A stretch of DNA of 60,207 nt, taken from Pirellulales bacterium. GTDB lineage: Bacteria > Planctomycetota > Planctomycetia > Pirellulales > JALHPA01. Below the pieces are notes generated by a model. It was not told the origin of the DNA. It made no database searches and saw nothing but the letters and a program-made list of their open reading frames with translations. The DNA is taken from NCBI GenBank assembly GCA_033762255.1, contig JANRLT010000037.1:1-60207 (forward strand), read 5' to 3'. The translations under genes were made by a program, and so were the position numbers. Positions 36,816 through 45,266 of the stretch are shown here, piece by piece. Every line of letters starts with the position of its first letter. Position 1 is the first letter of the stretch.

Positions 36816-39800
36816 ATGCATATAGTTGCCAATATCAATGGCAGTCTGTTGGCGGCGGCCGTGACCACCTGGTTGTGGTGCTTAGTGGGCCCATGGCAAC
36901 CCGTTCTGGCGGAGATTCACTTTGCCCCCGCGGAGCAATTGGAAACGCCCATCACGATCTCGGCCCGGCAAGGCCAGCATTGGCGCGAGGGGGCTTATGA
37001 GGTTTGGTCTCTGGGGGGGGATTGCCAAATCACCCAGGGGGGAAATCGGGTGACGGGGAATGAACTGGTATTGTGGATAGAAAATGTCGGCACGCCCACA
37101 CAGCCGCACTGGCGGATGATGGCGTATGCCGAAGGGCAGGTGACGCTCATTCGTGGTCCCGCCACGGGGACCGCGCAACCAACCCTGCAGCCCAGTGATC
37201 AGCAAACTACCGCCGCCTGGTTGGGGCGTTTTTCGTCCTGGCACGAGCCTAGGATACAAACGCAACTTGTGTCCGATTCCTCGCAGCGCAATCGGGTGGA
37301 CCAGCCTCCGGGCCCGCAGCAGGGGAACGACAACCCAGCGGCATCCTCTCCAAAAGTCGCGTCCTCTGGTGGCTCGGCTGGTCAACTTCCCCGTCCCGCA
37401 ATCTATGAACGCGCCTGGAATTATTGGGCGTTACCCGCAACCGGGACTGGGTCGAACCAACCGATTTTTCCGGCTCCCCCTGGTCCGCAAACGGGGCCGA
37501 TTTTGCAACCCGCGGCAGAGGATGCCGTCACAGCCGACCCAGCCACGGAGCAGGCGATCCAACGCACACAATTCGCCGAATTCAACCCCGATCCGCGGCA
37601 GTTTCCCGTGACCGGGCCAGTGGCCACCTCCGCGGGTCCGCGGCGGGTGCAGTTTTTTCCCCGCAGCGCGGTGCCGTTACAGATCGACTTTCAGCAAAGC
37701 CCGGGGGGCGTGGAAAATATATTGACGATCAACTCTGGCGTGCAGGTCCGAATCGATGGCGTGGCGGGGACAAACCCCGCATTGGGTAATTTGGGGACGA
37801 TCGACCTGTCAGCGGATCGAGTGGTGGTCTGGTATCAGGGGAACTTGGCGGAGGCCGGGGATGGCTTGACGCAGGCGGGGGACGCGCCTTTGGAGATTTA
37901 CCTGGAAGGGGATATTGTCTTTCGCGAAGGGGACCGAGTCATCTATGCTCAGGCCATGTATTACAACGTGCGGTTGCGCAATGGCGTGATCCTAAACGCC
38001 GAATTGCTCACGCCGGTGCGGAATTACGCCGGGCTGGTGCGCTTGCGGACGAACGTGCTGCGGCAACTGGACGAATCCCGCTTTGCCGCCGAAGGGGCGT
38101 CGCTAACGACCAGCCGCCTGGCCATGCCAACGTATGAATTTCGCGCGGGGGAATTGACGATTGTGGACAATCAAGTGCCGCTGCTTGATCCGCGCACGGG
38201 ACAACCGGCCATCAACGCGCTCACGGGGGAGCAATTAGTCGATCATCAGCAGCAGGTCACCAGCACCAATAACGTCGTGCTGGCGGGGGGAGTACCGGTT
38301 TTTTACTGGCCACGACTGGTCACCGACCTGGAAAATCCCACCTACTTTGTCGAGGACGTGAACATTGGCAACGACCAGGTCTTTGGCACGTATGGCACGG
38401 TGACCTTTAACGCTTATCAAATATTTGGCATCTCACGTCCGCCGGAGGGGACGGATTGGGAATTTGACCTGGGCTATATGAGCGAACGGGGATTTAACGC
38501 GGGGACGCGTTTTACCTACAGCCAGGACTTTTTATTCGGCCAAGAGGCGCCGGTCTTTGGTCTGTTTGACGCGTTTTATGTCGATGATAGCGGGTTGGAT
38601 ACGCTGGGGACGGATCGCGTGGGTCTGATTCCAGAAGAAGACCAGCGCTATCGCCTGTTGGGCAAGCATCGACAACTGCTGGACAACGGCTGGCAAGTCA
38701 CGGCGGAATTGGGGCTAATTTCCGATCGAAATTTTTTGGAGCAATACTTTGAGCGGGAATGGGACGATCAAAAGGACCAAATCACCGGTATTGAACTTAA
38801 GCGTACATTTGATAACCAGTCGCTGGCACTGGCGGTCGATTATAATCCCAACGACTTCTTCCTGCGAACGTCGCAACTGCCTCGGCTGGACTACTTTGCC
38901 CTGGGGCAGTCGTTGTGGGAGGACCGCCTGACGACCTATGGGCATGTGACGGGGGGCTACACGCAACAGCGCAGGGCGACGACCCCCACCGCGCCGCAAG
39001 ATGCCGCCACGTTCAGCCCGCTACCGTACGAGGCGGACACCAATGGCGAGCGGTTTGCCTGGCGGCAGGCGCTGGAATATCCGCTGGCCGTGGGAGATAT
39101 CAAAGTTGTCCCATTTATCCTGGGGGAGGCGGCGCACTGGGGCGAAGACCTCAGCGGCAACGACCTGCAGCGGGTGTACGGTCAGGCGGGCGTGCGAACC
39201 ACGCTGCCATTCTGGGCCCTCTATCCCGAGGTGGAAAGCGAACTATTTAACGTGCATGGCCTGGCGCATAAGGTCAACTTTGACATGGAATATTCTTACA
39301 CGGATAGCAGCCAAAATGTCGAGGAATTACCGCTATACGACGAAATCGACGATGACAACGTGCAGCATTTTCGGCGACGGCTGGCGTTTCAAGATTTTGG
39401 CGGACCGGCGCCGGTGCCAGCCCGCTTTGACGAGCGCTTTTATGGCGTGCGGCGGGGCCTGCAGGATAACGTGACCGGGCCGATCGAGATCGTGGACGAC
39501 CTGTCCGTCGCGCGGCTGGGTCTGCGCCAACGCTGGCAAACCAAACGTGGTCCCCCCGCCAACCGGCGCATCATCGATTATGTCATTTTGGACACCCATT
39601 TTGAGCTTTTCCCCGATGATGACCAAAACTTTGGTGAAACGGCGGGGCTGCTGGACTATGACTTTCGCTGGCATGTCGGCGACCGGGTCACGCTGATGTC
39701 CAGTGGCGCGGCGGACTTTTTTGGCGATGGCCAGCGATACTTTAGCGTGGGAGCGCAGCTCAACCGTCCCGCGCGGGGAAATATCTATGTTGGGTTTCGA

Positions 39801-40103
39801 TCGTTGGAAGGACCGATCAGCAGCAATATCCTCTTGGCCAGCGTCAATTACCGCCTCAGCCCCAAATGGGTCGGCTCCGCCGGGCTGAGCTTTGATCTGA
39901 GCGATAATGGGTATCTGGGCCAGTCGCTCAGCTTGACGCGCATCGGCGAATCGTTTTTGGTCACGGCGGCGTTCAACGCCGACCAAACCCGCGACAACAT
40001 TGGCGTGATGCTGTACATTGAACCGCGCTTCTTGCCCAAGACGCGCTTTGGCAAGCGAACCGGCCTGGAGGTCCCGATGGCGGGCCAGTATGGGCTGGAG
40101 TGA
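36816..40103 (+). CDS. LptD/OstA-like outer-membrane assembly protein
   Basis: The 1095-residue exported protein begins with a signal (GSLLAAAVTTWLWCLVGPWQPVLAE). An N-terminal OstA/LptA-like beta-jellyroll region is followed by a disordered Pro/Gln-rich stretch (about residues 110-300), a second jellyroll (EIYLEGDIVFREGDRVIYAQAMYYNVRLRNGVILNAEL), and a large beta-barrel ending SVNYRLSPKWVGSAGLSFDLSDNG. In proteobacteria LptD inserts lipopolysaccharide into the outer membrane, so this supports a diderm envelope. The usual LptD paired cysteines are not evident. The ATG at 36816 starts the signal directly; an upstream in-frame ATG adds 28 residues. Confidence 0.78.
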   Translation: MHIVANINGSLLAAAVTTWLWCLVGPWQPVLAEIHFAPAEQLETPITISARQGQHWREGAYEVWSLGGDCQITQGGNRVTGNELVLWIENVGTPTQPHWRMMAYAEGQVTLIRGPATGTAQPTLQPSDQQTTAAWLGRFSSWHEPRIQTQLVSDSSQRNRVDQPPGPQQGNDNPAASSPKVASSGGSAGQLPRPAIYERAWNYWALPATGTGSNQPIFPAPPGPQTGPILQPAAEDAVTADPATEQAIQRTQFAEFNPDPRQFPVTGPVATSAGPRRVQFFPRSAVPLQIDFQQSPGGVENILTINSGVQVRIDGVAGTNPALGNLGTIDLSADRVVVWYQGNLAEAGDGLTQAGDAPLEIYLEGDIVFREGDRVIYAQAMYYNVRLRNGVILNAELLTPVRNYAGLVRLRTNVLRQLDESRFAAEGASLTTSRLAMPTYEFRAGELTIVDNQVPLLDPRTGQPAINALTGEQLVDHQQQVTSTNNVVLAGGVPVFYWPRLVTDLENPTYFVEDVNIGNDQVFGTYGTVTFNAYQIFGISRPPEGTDWEFDLGYMSERGFNAGTRFTYSQDFLFGQEAPVFGLFDAFYVDDSGLDTLGTDRVGLIPEEDQRYRLLGKHRQLLDNGWQVTAELGLISDRNFLEQYFEREWDDQKDQITGIELKRTFDNQSLALAVDYNPNDFFLRTSQLPRLDYFALGQSLWEDRLTTYGHVTGGYTQQRRATTPTAPQDAATFSPLPYEADTNGERFAWRQALEYPLAVGDIKVVPFILGEAAHWGEDLSGNDLQRVYGQAGVRTTLPFWALYPEVESELFNVHGLAHKVNFDMEYSYTDSSQNVEELPLYDEIDDDNVQHFRRRLAFQDFGGPAPVPARFDERFYGVRRGLQDNVTGPIEIVDDLSVARLGLRQRWQTKRGPPANRRIIDYVILDTHFELFPDDDQNFGETAGLLDYDFRWHVGDRVTLMSSGAADFFGDGQRYFSVGAQLNRPARGNIYVGFRSLEGPISSNILLASVNYRLSPKWVGSAGLSFDLSDNGYLGQSLSLTRIGESFLVTAAFNADQTRDNIGVMLYIEPRFLPKTRFGKRTGLEVPMAGQYGLE

Positions 40104-40168
40104 TGAAAGAGAATTACGTCACACCATATCACCCTGGAATAGAGCCAAAATTGCTCGTGAAATGTAGT

Positions 40169-40180
40169 CCAAGATCTTGG
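40169..40180. repeat. Palindrome CCAAGATCTTGG flanked by AATGTAG direct repeats
   Basis: The 12-bp perfect palindrome lies between two AATGTAG copies (40161-40167 and 40181-40187) in the gap between the convergent LptD-like and kinase genes. It may belong to the GTAG-linked palindrome family. Confidence 0.5.
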
Positions 40181-40205
40181 AATGTAGCTATCGCTTAAGC
40201 TCCCC

Positions 40206-42626
40206 TTATTCCCCCGGGCGGGGTCGCAGCCGCCGGGCGGGTTGCAGGGGACGACGCGTCGCCAGCCGCGCTTGCTCCAGCGCCTCGCGCTCTTTGACCA
40301 CGTCCGGCACAGCGCGGTATATCTCCGCCAAGGCCAGCCAGTGCTCCACCTCTAGCCTTACCAAACCCTGCAATGCCAGCGGCGGCAATTGCAAAGGCGG
40401 GCTTATTTCCCGCTGAATCGCGCGGATCGATTGACGTAATAGCGTTTCCGCCTCCGTCGCGGACTGATGGCGAATTTTTGCCTGGGCGTATAACAGCCGC
40501 AGCGCTGCCAACTCTAATTGAAACTGGGGCCGCTGCCGCACGAGCTCTTCCGCCAGTTGTTCCGCCCGTGAAAAATCTTCACTCGCCCGCCGCCAGTCCC
40601 CCGATTTATCCCGGCATAACGCCCGCTGCACCAGGGCCTGCGCCAACAGCGCGCGGTTAAGACGAGTCCCTTCCCGCCGCGCCAGTCCCTCCGCCATTTG
40701 CACGGCTGTCGTCGCCCAGGCCAGGGGGGTTTGCGCAGCCTGTGGGTCGGCGGCATTGGCCAATTGGGCTGAATCGATCAGCACCTGCACCCATTCCCGC
40801 TGCCAAGCGGTCTGTTGTTGTTCGGCGGGGATTAATTCGTCCCACAACTCCCGCGCCGTGGCCAGGGCGGCGCGGGCTTGCTCGGTCCGGCCTAGGCGGC
40901 GCTGAATTTGCGCCACGCGGTGGTACGCGCGAATCGCCTCGCTTTGCAGCGCGCCGTGGGTGATGTTTTGAGAGGCGAATTTTTGGTAAAAGTCCAGGAT
41001 ACCGGTCAAAATTTCGGCTTCCTCGGCGGAATTTCTTTGTTCCAAAAGACCATCACGGAGGGCATCGGCCAGACGTAGGGCAGGGGCCGGACGCAGCAGT
41101 TCTTCCAGCCACGCGGCGCGATATTCGCCCGGGCTGTCGCTAAATTTTTGAAACAGGTCTTCAAAGGCGGCTAGCGAGAGCCGCACATTGCGATCAGCGC
41201 TTTGCGTGGCGACTTCGGCCTGATACCGCAAAACGGATTCGCGCGAAAGGGCGGAGGTCGTTTGCCAATAGCCGATCCACCCCACCACCGCCGCCAGCAC
41301 CAACGAAGCCAACGCGGCAAAGATCAAGCCGGAGGTAAGCTGATTGCGGCGGCACCAGTGCCAGGCTATCGTAACGAACGAACTGCGCCGCGCGGTAATC
41401 GGCCTCCCGTTCAAAAAATTGTGCAAATCCGCCGCTAGTTCTCCCGCCGTGGCATATCGCTGCTTCGGTTCGCGGGAGATGGCCTTCAGGATAATGGTCT
41501 CTAGGTCGCGGGAAATCGCGGGGTTGGCCTGCCGAGGCGGCGGTGGCGAAGTCTCGCTAATTTGTTTGAGCAAAGCGACTGGCTGCGTCACCGTGTACGG
41601 CGCGCGAAAGGTGAATGCCTCGTACAACGTCATCCCCAGCCCATACACATCGCTTTGCGGCGTCGCGGGGGCGTGCTGCAGGCATTCCGGAGCCAGATAT
41701 TGCAACGTGCCAATGATGTCTCCCGTCGCCGTTAGCTCGCTATCGTTGACCACCTTAGCTAGGCCAAAATCCGTCAGCCATGCCAGTCCCTCCTGGTCAA
41801 TCAATACATTGGCGGGCTTGAGATCGCGATGCAGCGTTCCCTGTTGATGCGCATAATCCAGCGCTTCGGCAATCTGTGATCCCCAACTGGCAATTTGCCG
41901 CAAATACGCGGACATGCCCAACTCACATACATACTTGGGCGGATCAATTTCCTGCATCCGCAAGGCCCGCTCCCAGGATTGCCGGGAAGAAAGCGGAGCC
42001 GGAGAAAAATCAAGTTCTCTCGATTCCACGGGCGCGTCGGTGGAAGAAATCGGGGTGGACGCCCTGGTGTCCCGCTGTCCCGGGCGCTCGGTGGCAGGAG
42101 CGGACTTCTCGTTTATCTTTCCGCTCTTTTGCCGCCGCGCAAGAATGCACCGATCGAGTCCCTGGCCCGGAATTAATTGCATCACATAATAATGCAGCTC
42201 TTGTTCACTGCCGACGCCAAAGATCGGCACGATATTTGTATGGTGCAGCCGGGCGGCCGCCCGCGCTTCACGCTGAAACCGCGCCACACGGGCGCTATTC
42301 TGCAGAAAATGGGCGGGCAAGATCTTGATGGCGACCCGACGGCCCAGCGATTCTTGCAGGGCCTCGTAGACCACGCCCATGCCGCCGCGGCCGATTTCGC
42401 GAATGAGGCGATAATCGCCGATTTGCCGGGGCGGGGCAGCGTCGCCGGTGACGACGTCAGATAGCTTGCAGCGTTCGAGTAGGGCCACCGCGGGGAGCAT
42501 TTCCGCCAGTTCACTGGCCAGTTCGGGGTAGCGCTCGGCGTATTCGCGCAGTGTGGGCGATTCTCCGCGGCGGCACCGCGCGGCGAATTCCTCGGCCAGG
42601 AGATCAAGGGGATCGCGATCGGACAT
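40206..42626 (-). CDS. Membrane Ser/Thr protein kinase with C-terminal helical repeats
   Basis: The 806-residue kinase has the Gly-rich loop IGRGGMGVVYEA, the ATP-binding Lys101 (VAIKILP), the catalytic loop HRDLKPANV with Asp268 and DFG Asp286. A roughly 70-residue insertion with low complexity lies between the small lobe and catalytic loop. A transmembrane helix (about 432-454) precedes a TPR-like helical C-terminus. The N-terminal 70 residues (EEFAARCRRGESPTLREYAERYPELA) are typical of planctomycete kinases paired with ECF sigma factors. It lies on the same strand as the sigma gene, with the four-helix-bundle gene between. The start at 42626 follows a CTCCA octamer leader directly and has no Shine-Dalgarno. 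Confidence 0.93.
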   Translation of the reverse strand: MSDRDPLDLLAEEFAARCRRGESPTLREYAERYPELASELAEMLPAVALLERCKLSDVVTGDAAPPRQIGDYRLIREIGRGGMGVVYEALQESLGRRVAIKILPAHFLQNSARVARFQREARAAARLHHTNIVPIFGVGSEQELHYYVMQLIPGQGLDRCILARRQKSGKINEKSAPATERPGQRDTRASTPISSTDAPVESRELDFSPAPLSSRQSWERALRMQEIDPPKYVCELGMSAYLRQIASWGSQIAEALDYAHQQGTLHRDLKPANVLIDQEGLAWLTDFGLAKVVNDSELTATGDIIGTLQYLAPECLQHAPATPQSDVYGLGMTLYEAFTFRAPYTVTQPVALLKQISETSPPPPRQANPAISRDLETIILKAISREPKQRYATAGELAADLHNFLNGRPITARRSSFVTIAWHWCRRNQLTSGLIFAALASLVLAAVVGWIGYWQTTSALSRESVLRYQAEVATQSADRNVRLSLAAFEDLFQKFSDSPGEYRAAWLEELLRPAPALRLADALRDGLLEQRNSAEEAEILTGILDFYQKFASQNITHGALQSEAIRAYHRVAQIQRRLGRTEQARAALATARELWDELIPAEQQQTAWQREWVQVLIDSAQLANAADPQAAQTPLAWATTAVQMAEGLARREGTRLNRALLAQALVQRALCRDKSGDWRRASEDFSRAEQLAEELVRQRPQFQLELAALRLLYAQAKIRHQSATEAETLLRQSIRAIQREISPPLQLPPLALQGLVRLEVEHWLALAEIYRAVPDVVKEREALEQARLATRRPLQPARRLRPRPGE

Positions 42627-42663
42627 TTTGGAGAGGTGGAGGAATGGAGGAATGGAGTTCCGT
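42627..42663 (-). repeat. CTCCA octamer array (left flank of the four-helix-bundle gene)
   Basis: In the coding direction the units read ACTCCATT, CCTCCATT, CCTCCACC, TCTCCAAA and fill the 37 nt between the four-helix-bundle stop and the kinase ATG. Positions 42645-42661 are a 15/17 inverted match to 43086-43102 on the other side of the gene. Confidence 0.7.
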
Positions 42664-43050
42664 TTACTTTTTTCGTTTGGAATTCGCATCCTTTTTTTGC
42701 AAAGACGAACGCAGTTTACGCAGTTGCTTACCTAACTGCTGTAGCTTGAGATAAAGCTGCTTTGCTAAATCCCTATTCCCCAGTTTTACTCTTTGGGAAT
42801 AGATGAGTTGAGTCTCAACCTCGACCAATGAGCCCCCGGCGATTGCCAAATGCCGCAGCCAAACACGGGTTTTTCCCGTTGCGTAACCCTCGGCGATATT
42901 AGAGGGTATGGACAAAGCCGCGCTACGAATCTGGGAGGTTAACCCAAAAAGTTCCGACTTGGGAATTTTCTCCGAGTACTGGCGAATCTCCACCGCAATC
43001 TCCATTGCAACTTTCCAGACTTCCAAGTCACGATAACTTTTTAATCCCAT
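42664..43050 (-). CDS. Four-helix-bundle protein (S23/IVS-encoded protein family)
   Basis: The 128-residue protein matches the family often encoded by rRNA intervening sequences: LKSYRDLEVWKVAMEIAVEI, LTSQIRSAALSIPSNIAEGYA and the later ETQLIYSQRV, ending in a Lys-rich tail (KKDANSKRKK). Members are related in fold to the Avd accessory protein of diversity-generating retroelements; the function here is unknown and no reverse transcriptase is present. The start at 43050 is fixed by GAGG 6 nt upstream, unlike its neighbours. It is bracketed by inverted CTCCA-octamer arrays and separates a sigma factor gene from its likely kinase partner, so it looks like an inserted cassette. Confidence 0.9.
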   Translation of the reverse strand: MGLKSYRDLEVWKVAMEIAVEIRQYSEKIPKSELFGLTSQIRSAALSIPSNIAEGYATGKTRVWLRHLAIAGGSLVEVETQLIYSQRVKLGNRDLAKQLYLKLQQLGKQLRKLRSSLQKKDANSKRKK

Positions 43051-43085
43051 AGTACACCTCAAGAAAATAAGAACACAAAAAAACG

Positions 43086-43142
43086 GCAACTCCACTCCTC
43101 CAAACTCCATTACTCCAAACTCCACTACTCCCTCACTCTCCC
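43086..43142 (+). repeat. CTCCA octamer array (right flank of the four-helix-bundle gene)
   Basis: On the plus strand the units are about CTCCACTC, CTCCAAA, CTCCATTA, CTCCAAA, CTCCACTA, CTCCCTCA, CTCTCCCA, alternating 7 and 8 nt. The array runs into the last codons and stop of the sigma factor gene. It is inverted relative to 42627-42663. Confidence 0.7.
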
Positions 43143-43744
43143 AACGCCGCTTGCAATCGCGCCAGGGCCCGGACGTAGCGCTTGCTGGCGGCTTGCTTTT
43201 GCAGGCCCAGTAGCTCCGCCACTTCGTTATTAGATAATTCCTCAAAGTGCCTTAGCGTCAACACTTCGCGGTCCAGCGGTTCCAAGGACGCCAGAGCCGT
43301 CTCTAACTGGCGCACTAGCTCCGCTTGGACCGCAAACTGGCTGGGCGTGGCGATGCGCGCGGCAAATTGCTCGGCCAGACAAAGCGAACTGGCCGCCGGC
43401 GCGTAGGCCTGTTCCCACGACTGTTCGCGCCCCGCGGCGCGCATCTGCGCCCCCAGGTGTTGCCGATGCACGTCAATCAGGCATTGCCCCGTGATCAGCC
43501 GCAGCCAGACGCCGATGGAAAACCCGGGCTTGCTTAAAAAGTGGGGCAACCGCTCTTGCGCGTCGATGTACGCCTCTTGCAAAATGTCGGAGGGGGACAC
43601 CCGCCCCGCCAGCCGGGGATCGACCCGCAGCTCGATCATGCGCCGCAGGGCGGGACGTTGACGATCAAACAACTGCGCCAGCGAGTCGCGGTCTCCCGCC
43701 GCGAGCTTGGCTAGTAACTCTTCATCCGCCACGGGACTGTGCAT
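43133..43744 (-). CDS. ECF-type RNA polymerase sigma factor
   Basis: The 203-residue protein has sigma region 2 (LAQLFDRQRPALRRMIELRV, SPSDILQEAYIDAQERL) and region 4 (LEPLDREVLTLRHFEELSNNEVAELLGL followed by an HTH helix). It lacks an anti-sigma gene but lies upstream of a Ser/Thr kinase on the same strand, an arrangement common in planctomycetes where phosphorylation may control the sigma factor. The ATG at 43744 follows no clear Shine-Dalgarno. Its last two codons overlap the right CTCCA array, yet the length and C-terminus (ARLQAALGE) look normal. Confidence 0.92.
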   Translation of the reverse strand: MHSPVADEELLAKLAAGDRDSLAQLFDRQRPALRRMIELRVDPRLAGRVSPSDILQEAYIDAQERLPHFLSKPGFSIGVWLRLITGQCLIDVHRQHLGAQMRAAGREQSWEQAYAPAASSLCLAEQFAARIATPSQFAVQAELVRQLETALASLEPLDREVLTLRHFEELSNNEVAELLGLQKQAASKRYVRALARLQAALGE

Positions 43745-44261
43745 GTTCTATCTCACGATAAGGAAGCGTCGCTAGAAAAAAGAAAAGCTAGTCACCTGGG
43801 CAGCGCGTTCTACGCCTTCGGAGCACTGTCAGGTTCAGCCAATTATCGCGTAATTGGCGTTTGACCCAGGAAAGAACCACTAAGGCAAACCTAGTACTAA
43901 TTAACCTTGGCTGACAAACTTAGGTCTCGCTTGATTTTGCTACATTCCCTAATTTCTCCAAATTTCCGGTTTTCCTATAGGCAATAGCCCGCAGAGGACA
44001 CTGATTTTAGTGATTTGCGCGGATCAGCGGGGAGATTCGCTCACTTAACTTTATCAGTGTTCATCAGTCTAATCTGTGTTCTTTTTTTTCTTCACGGATT
44101 CCGTTTTCTTTCGCCCAGCGGCAAAAATTCCGGCGACTCGCGCGTCTTCTTCCGTTTTTTAAGTCAGAGGCCTGGCTGACGCTTTGTCGATTCCGACCCG
44201 CCCTTCGTTCGGGCAGCGCGGCCAGTTGGGGATAATTTCTTAGGGAAAAGGAACATTGCCG
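43745..44261. other. Gene-free stretch between the sigma factor and the EF-hand gene
   Basis: This 517-bp region between divergent genes has no coding ORF. It holds a perfect hairpin GCCAATTA-tcgcg-TAATTGGC (43838-43858), decayed CACTGATTTT / AATCTGTGTTC words (about 43998-44085), and CCTGGCTGACGC (44171-44182), a partial copy of the 31-bp repeat at 20137-20255. Confidence 0.55.
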
Positions 44262-45110
44262 ATGCGCACACACCGTCGATTCTTGTTGGAACAATTGGAA
44301 GCCCGCCAAATGTTGGCCGGCCACACCCTGGGTTCGCTCATGCCGCCGCGACCCGGCAATCTCGCGGGGGCAAATGGCGGCGGAACAAATCAGGTTGGCC
44401 CCCAGCACGCTGGCCAGCCTGGGCATGGGGCCGGACAAGGTCATGTGGCGGAGAATCTGTTTAAAAGGCTGGACACCGATAAAAGCGGCGGCCTGTCACT
44501 GGAGGAGTTTGCCGCCGGAGCGCGGGAGGACCGCCCGGAAAACGCCCCTACGCCAGAGGAAATTTTTGACAAATTGGACAAAAACGATGATGGCAATTTG
44601 ACGTTGCGCGAATTTACGATCCGCCCGGATCATCGGCCCACGCCGGCGCAAATTTTTAAGAAGCTGGACACGGATGGCAGTGGCGGCTTGTCACTGGAGG
44701 AGTTTGCCGCCGGAGCGCGGGAGGACCGCCCGGATAACGCTCCCACGCCGGAAGAAATTTTTGCCAAGCTGGACAGGAACGACGACGGCAACTTGAGCTT
44801 CCGCGAATTTTCCACCCGGCCCGATCCGCGGCCCAATCCCTTGCAAGCGTTTAAGAAATTGGACACCGACGGGAGTCGTGGTTTATCGCTGGAGGAATTT
44901 GCCGCCGGAGCGCGGGAGGACCGCCCGGAAAACGCTCCCACGCCGGAAGAAATTTTTAACAAGCTGGATAAGGACGGCGATGGCAACCTGACCCTGCGCG
45001 AATTTACCGCGTTGCGGCATCGGCACGGGAATGGGGGAGAGTCCGGTGATAGCTCGGCGACTAGCACCATTCGCCAAGCGATCTTTGCCAGTCTCACCCG
45101 ACGACGCTAA
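44262..45110 (+). CDS. Exported EF-hand protein with three 65-residue tandem repeats
   Basis: The 282-residue protein starts MRTHRRFLLEQLEARQMLAG, a leader like the LEPR/LLAG N-termini of planctomycete surface proteins, implying export. Three repeats of 65 residues (starting at nucleotides 44460, 44655 and 44850) each contain two EF-hands, of the form LDTDGSGGLSLEEF and LDKNDDGNLTLREF, so six calcium-type loops. In the third repeat the first loop reads DTDGSRG, weakening one site. The repeats are joined by the nearly invariant AAGAREDRPENAPTPEEIF. The ATG at 44262 has AAAGGA upstream. Calcium binding is expected; its role is unknown. Confidence 0.85.
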   Translation: MRTHRRFLLEQLEARQMLAGHTLGSLMPPRPGNLAGANGGGTNQVGPQHAGQPGHGAGQGHVAENLFKRLDTDKSGGLSLEEFAAGAREDRPENAPTPEEIFDKLDKNDDGNLTLREFTIRPDHRPTPAQIFKKLDTDGSGGLSLEEFAAGAREDRPDNAPTPEEIFAKLDRNDDGNLSFREFSTRPDPRPNPLQAFKKLDTDGSRGLSLEEFAAGAREDRPENAPTPEEIFNKLDKDGDGNLTLREFTALRHRHGNGGESGDSSATSTIRQAIFASLTRRR

Positions 45111-45126
45111 GCGGAGGGGAGGGAAG

Positions 45127-45266
45127 AAGAGTGGGTAGTGGGTAGTGCTGAGTGGACAGTGGGAAGAATAGTGGTTAGTGGACAGTGTTGAGTGGGGAAG
45201 CGCAAAGTTACTATCCACCACCCACTATCCATTATCCACCACCCACTACTCACTACTCACTAAACA
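45127..45266. repeat. Facing heptanucleotide arrays between convergent genes
   Basis: The left arm (45127-45200) is made of heptamers GTGGGTA, GTGGGTA, GTGCTGA, GTGGACA, GTGGGAA and so on. The right arm (about 45214-45266) is CCACTAT, CCATTAT, CCACCAC, CCACTAC, TCACTAC, TCACTAA, ACACTAC. Being reverse complements in composition, the arms can form a long imperfect hairpin covering both 3' ends. Confidence 0.75.

Noticed and set aside
42664..43050. Diversity-generating retroelement based on an Avd-like four-helix bundle
   Set aside because: No reverse transcriptase, template repeat or variable C-type lectin target is in the window.
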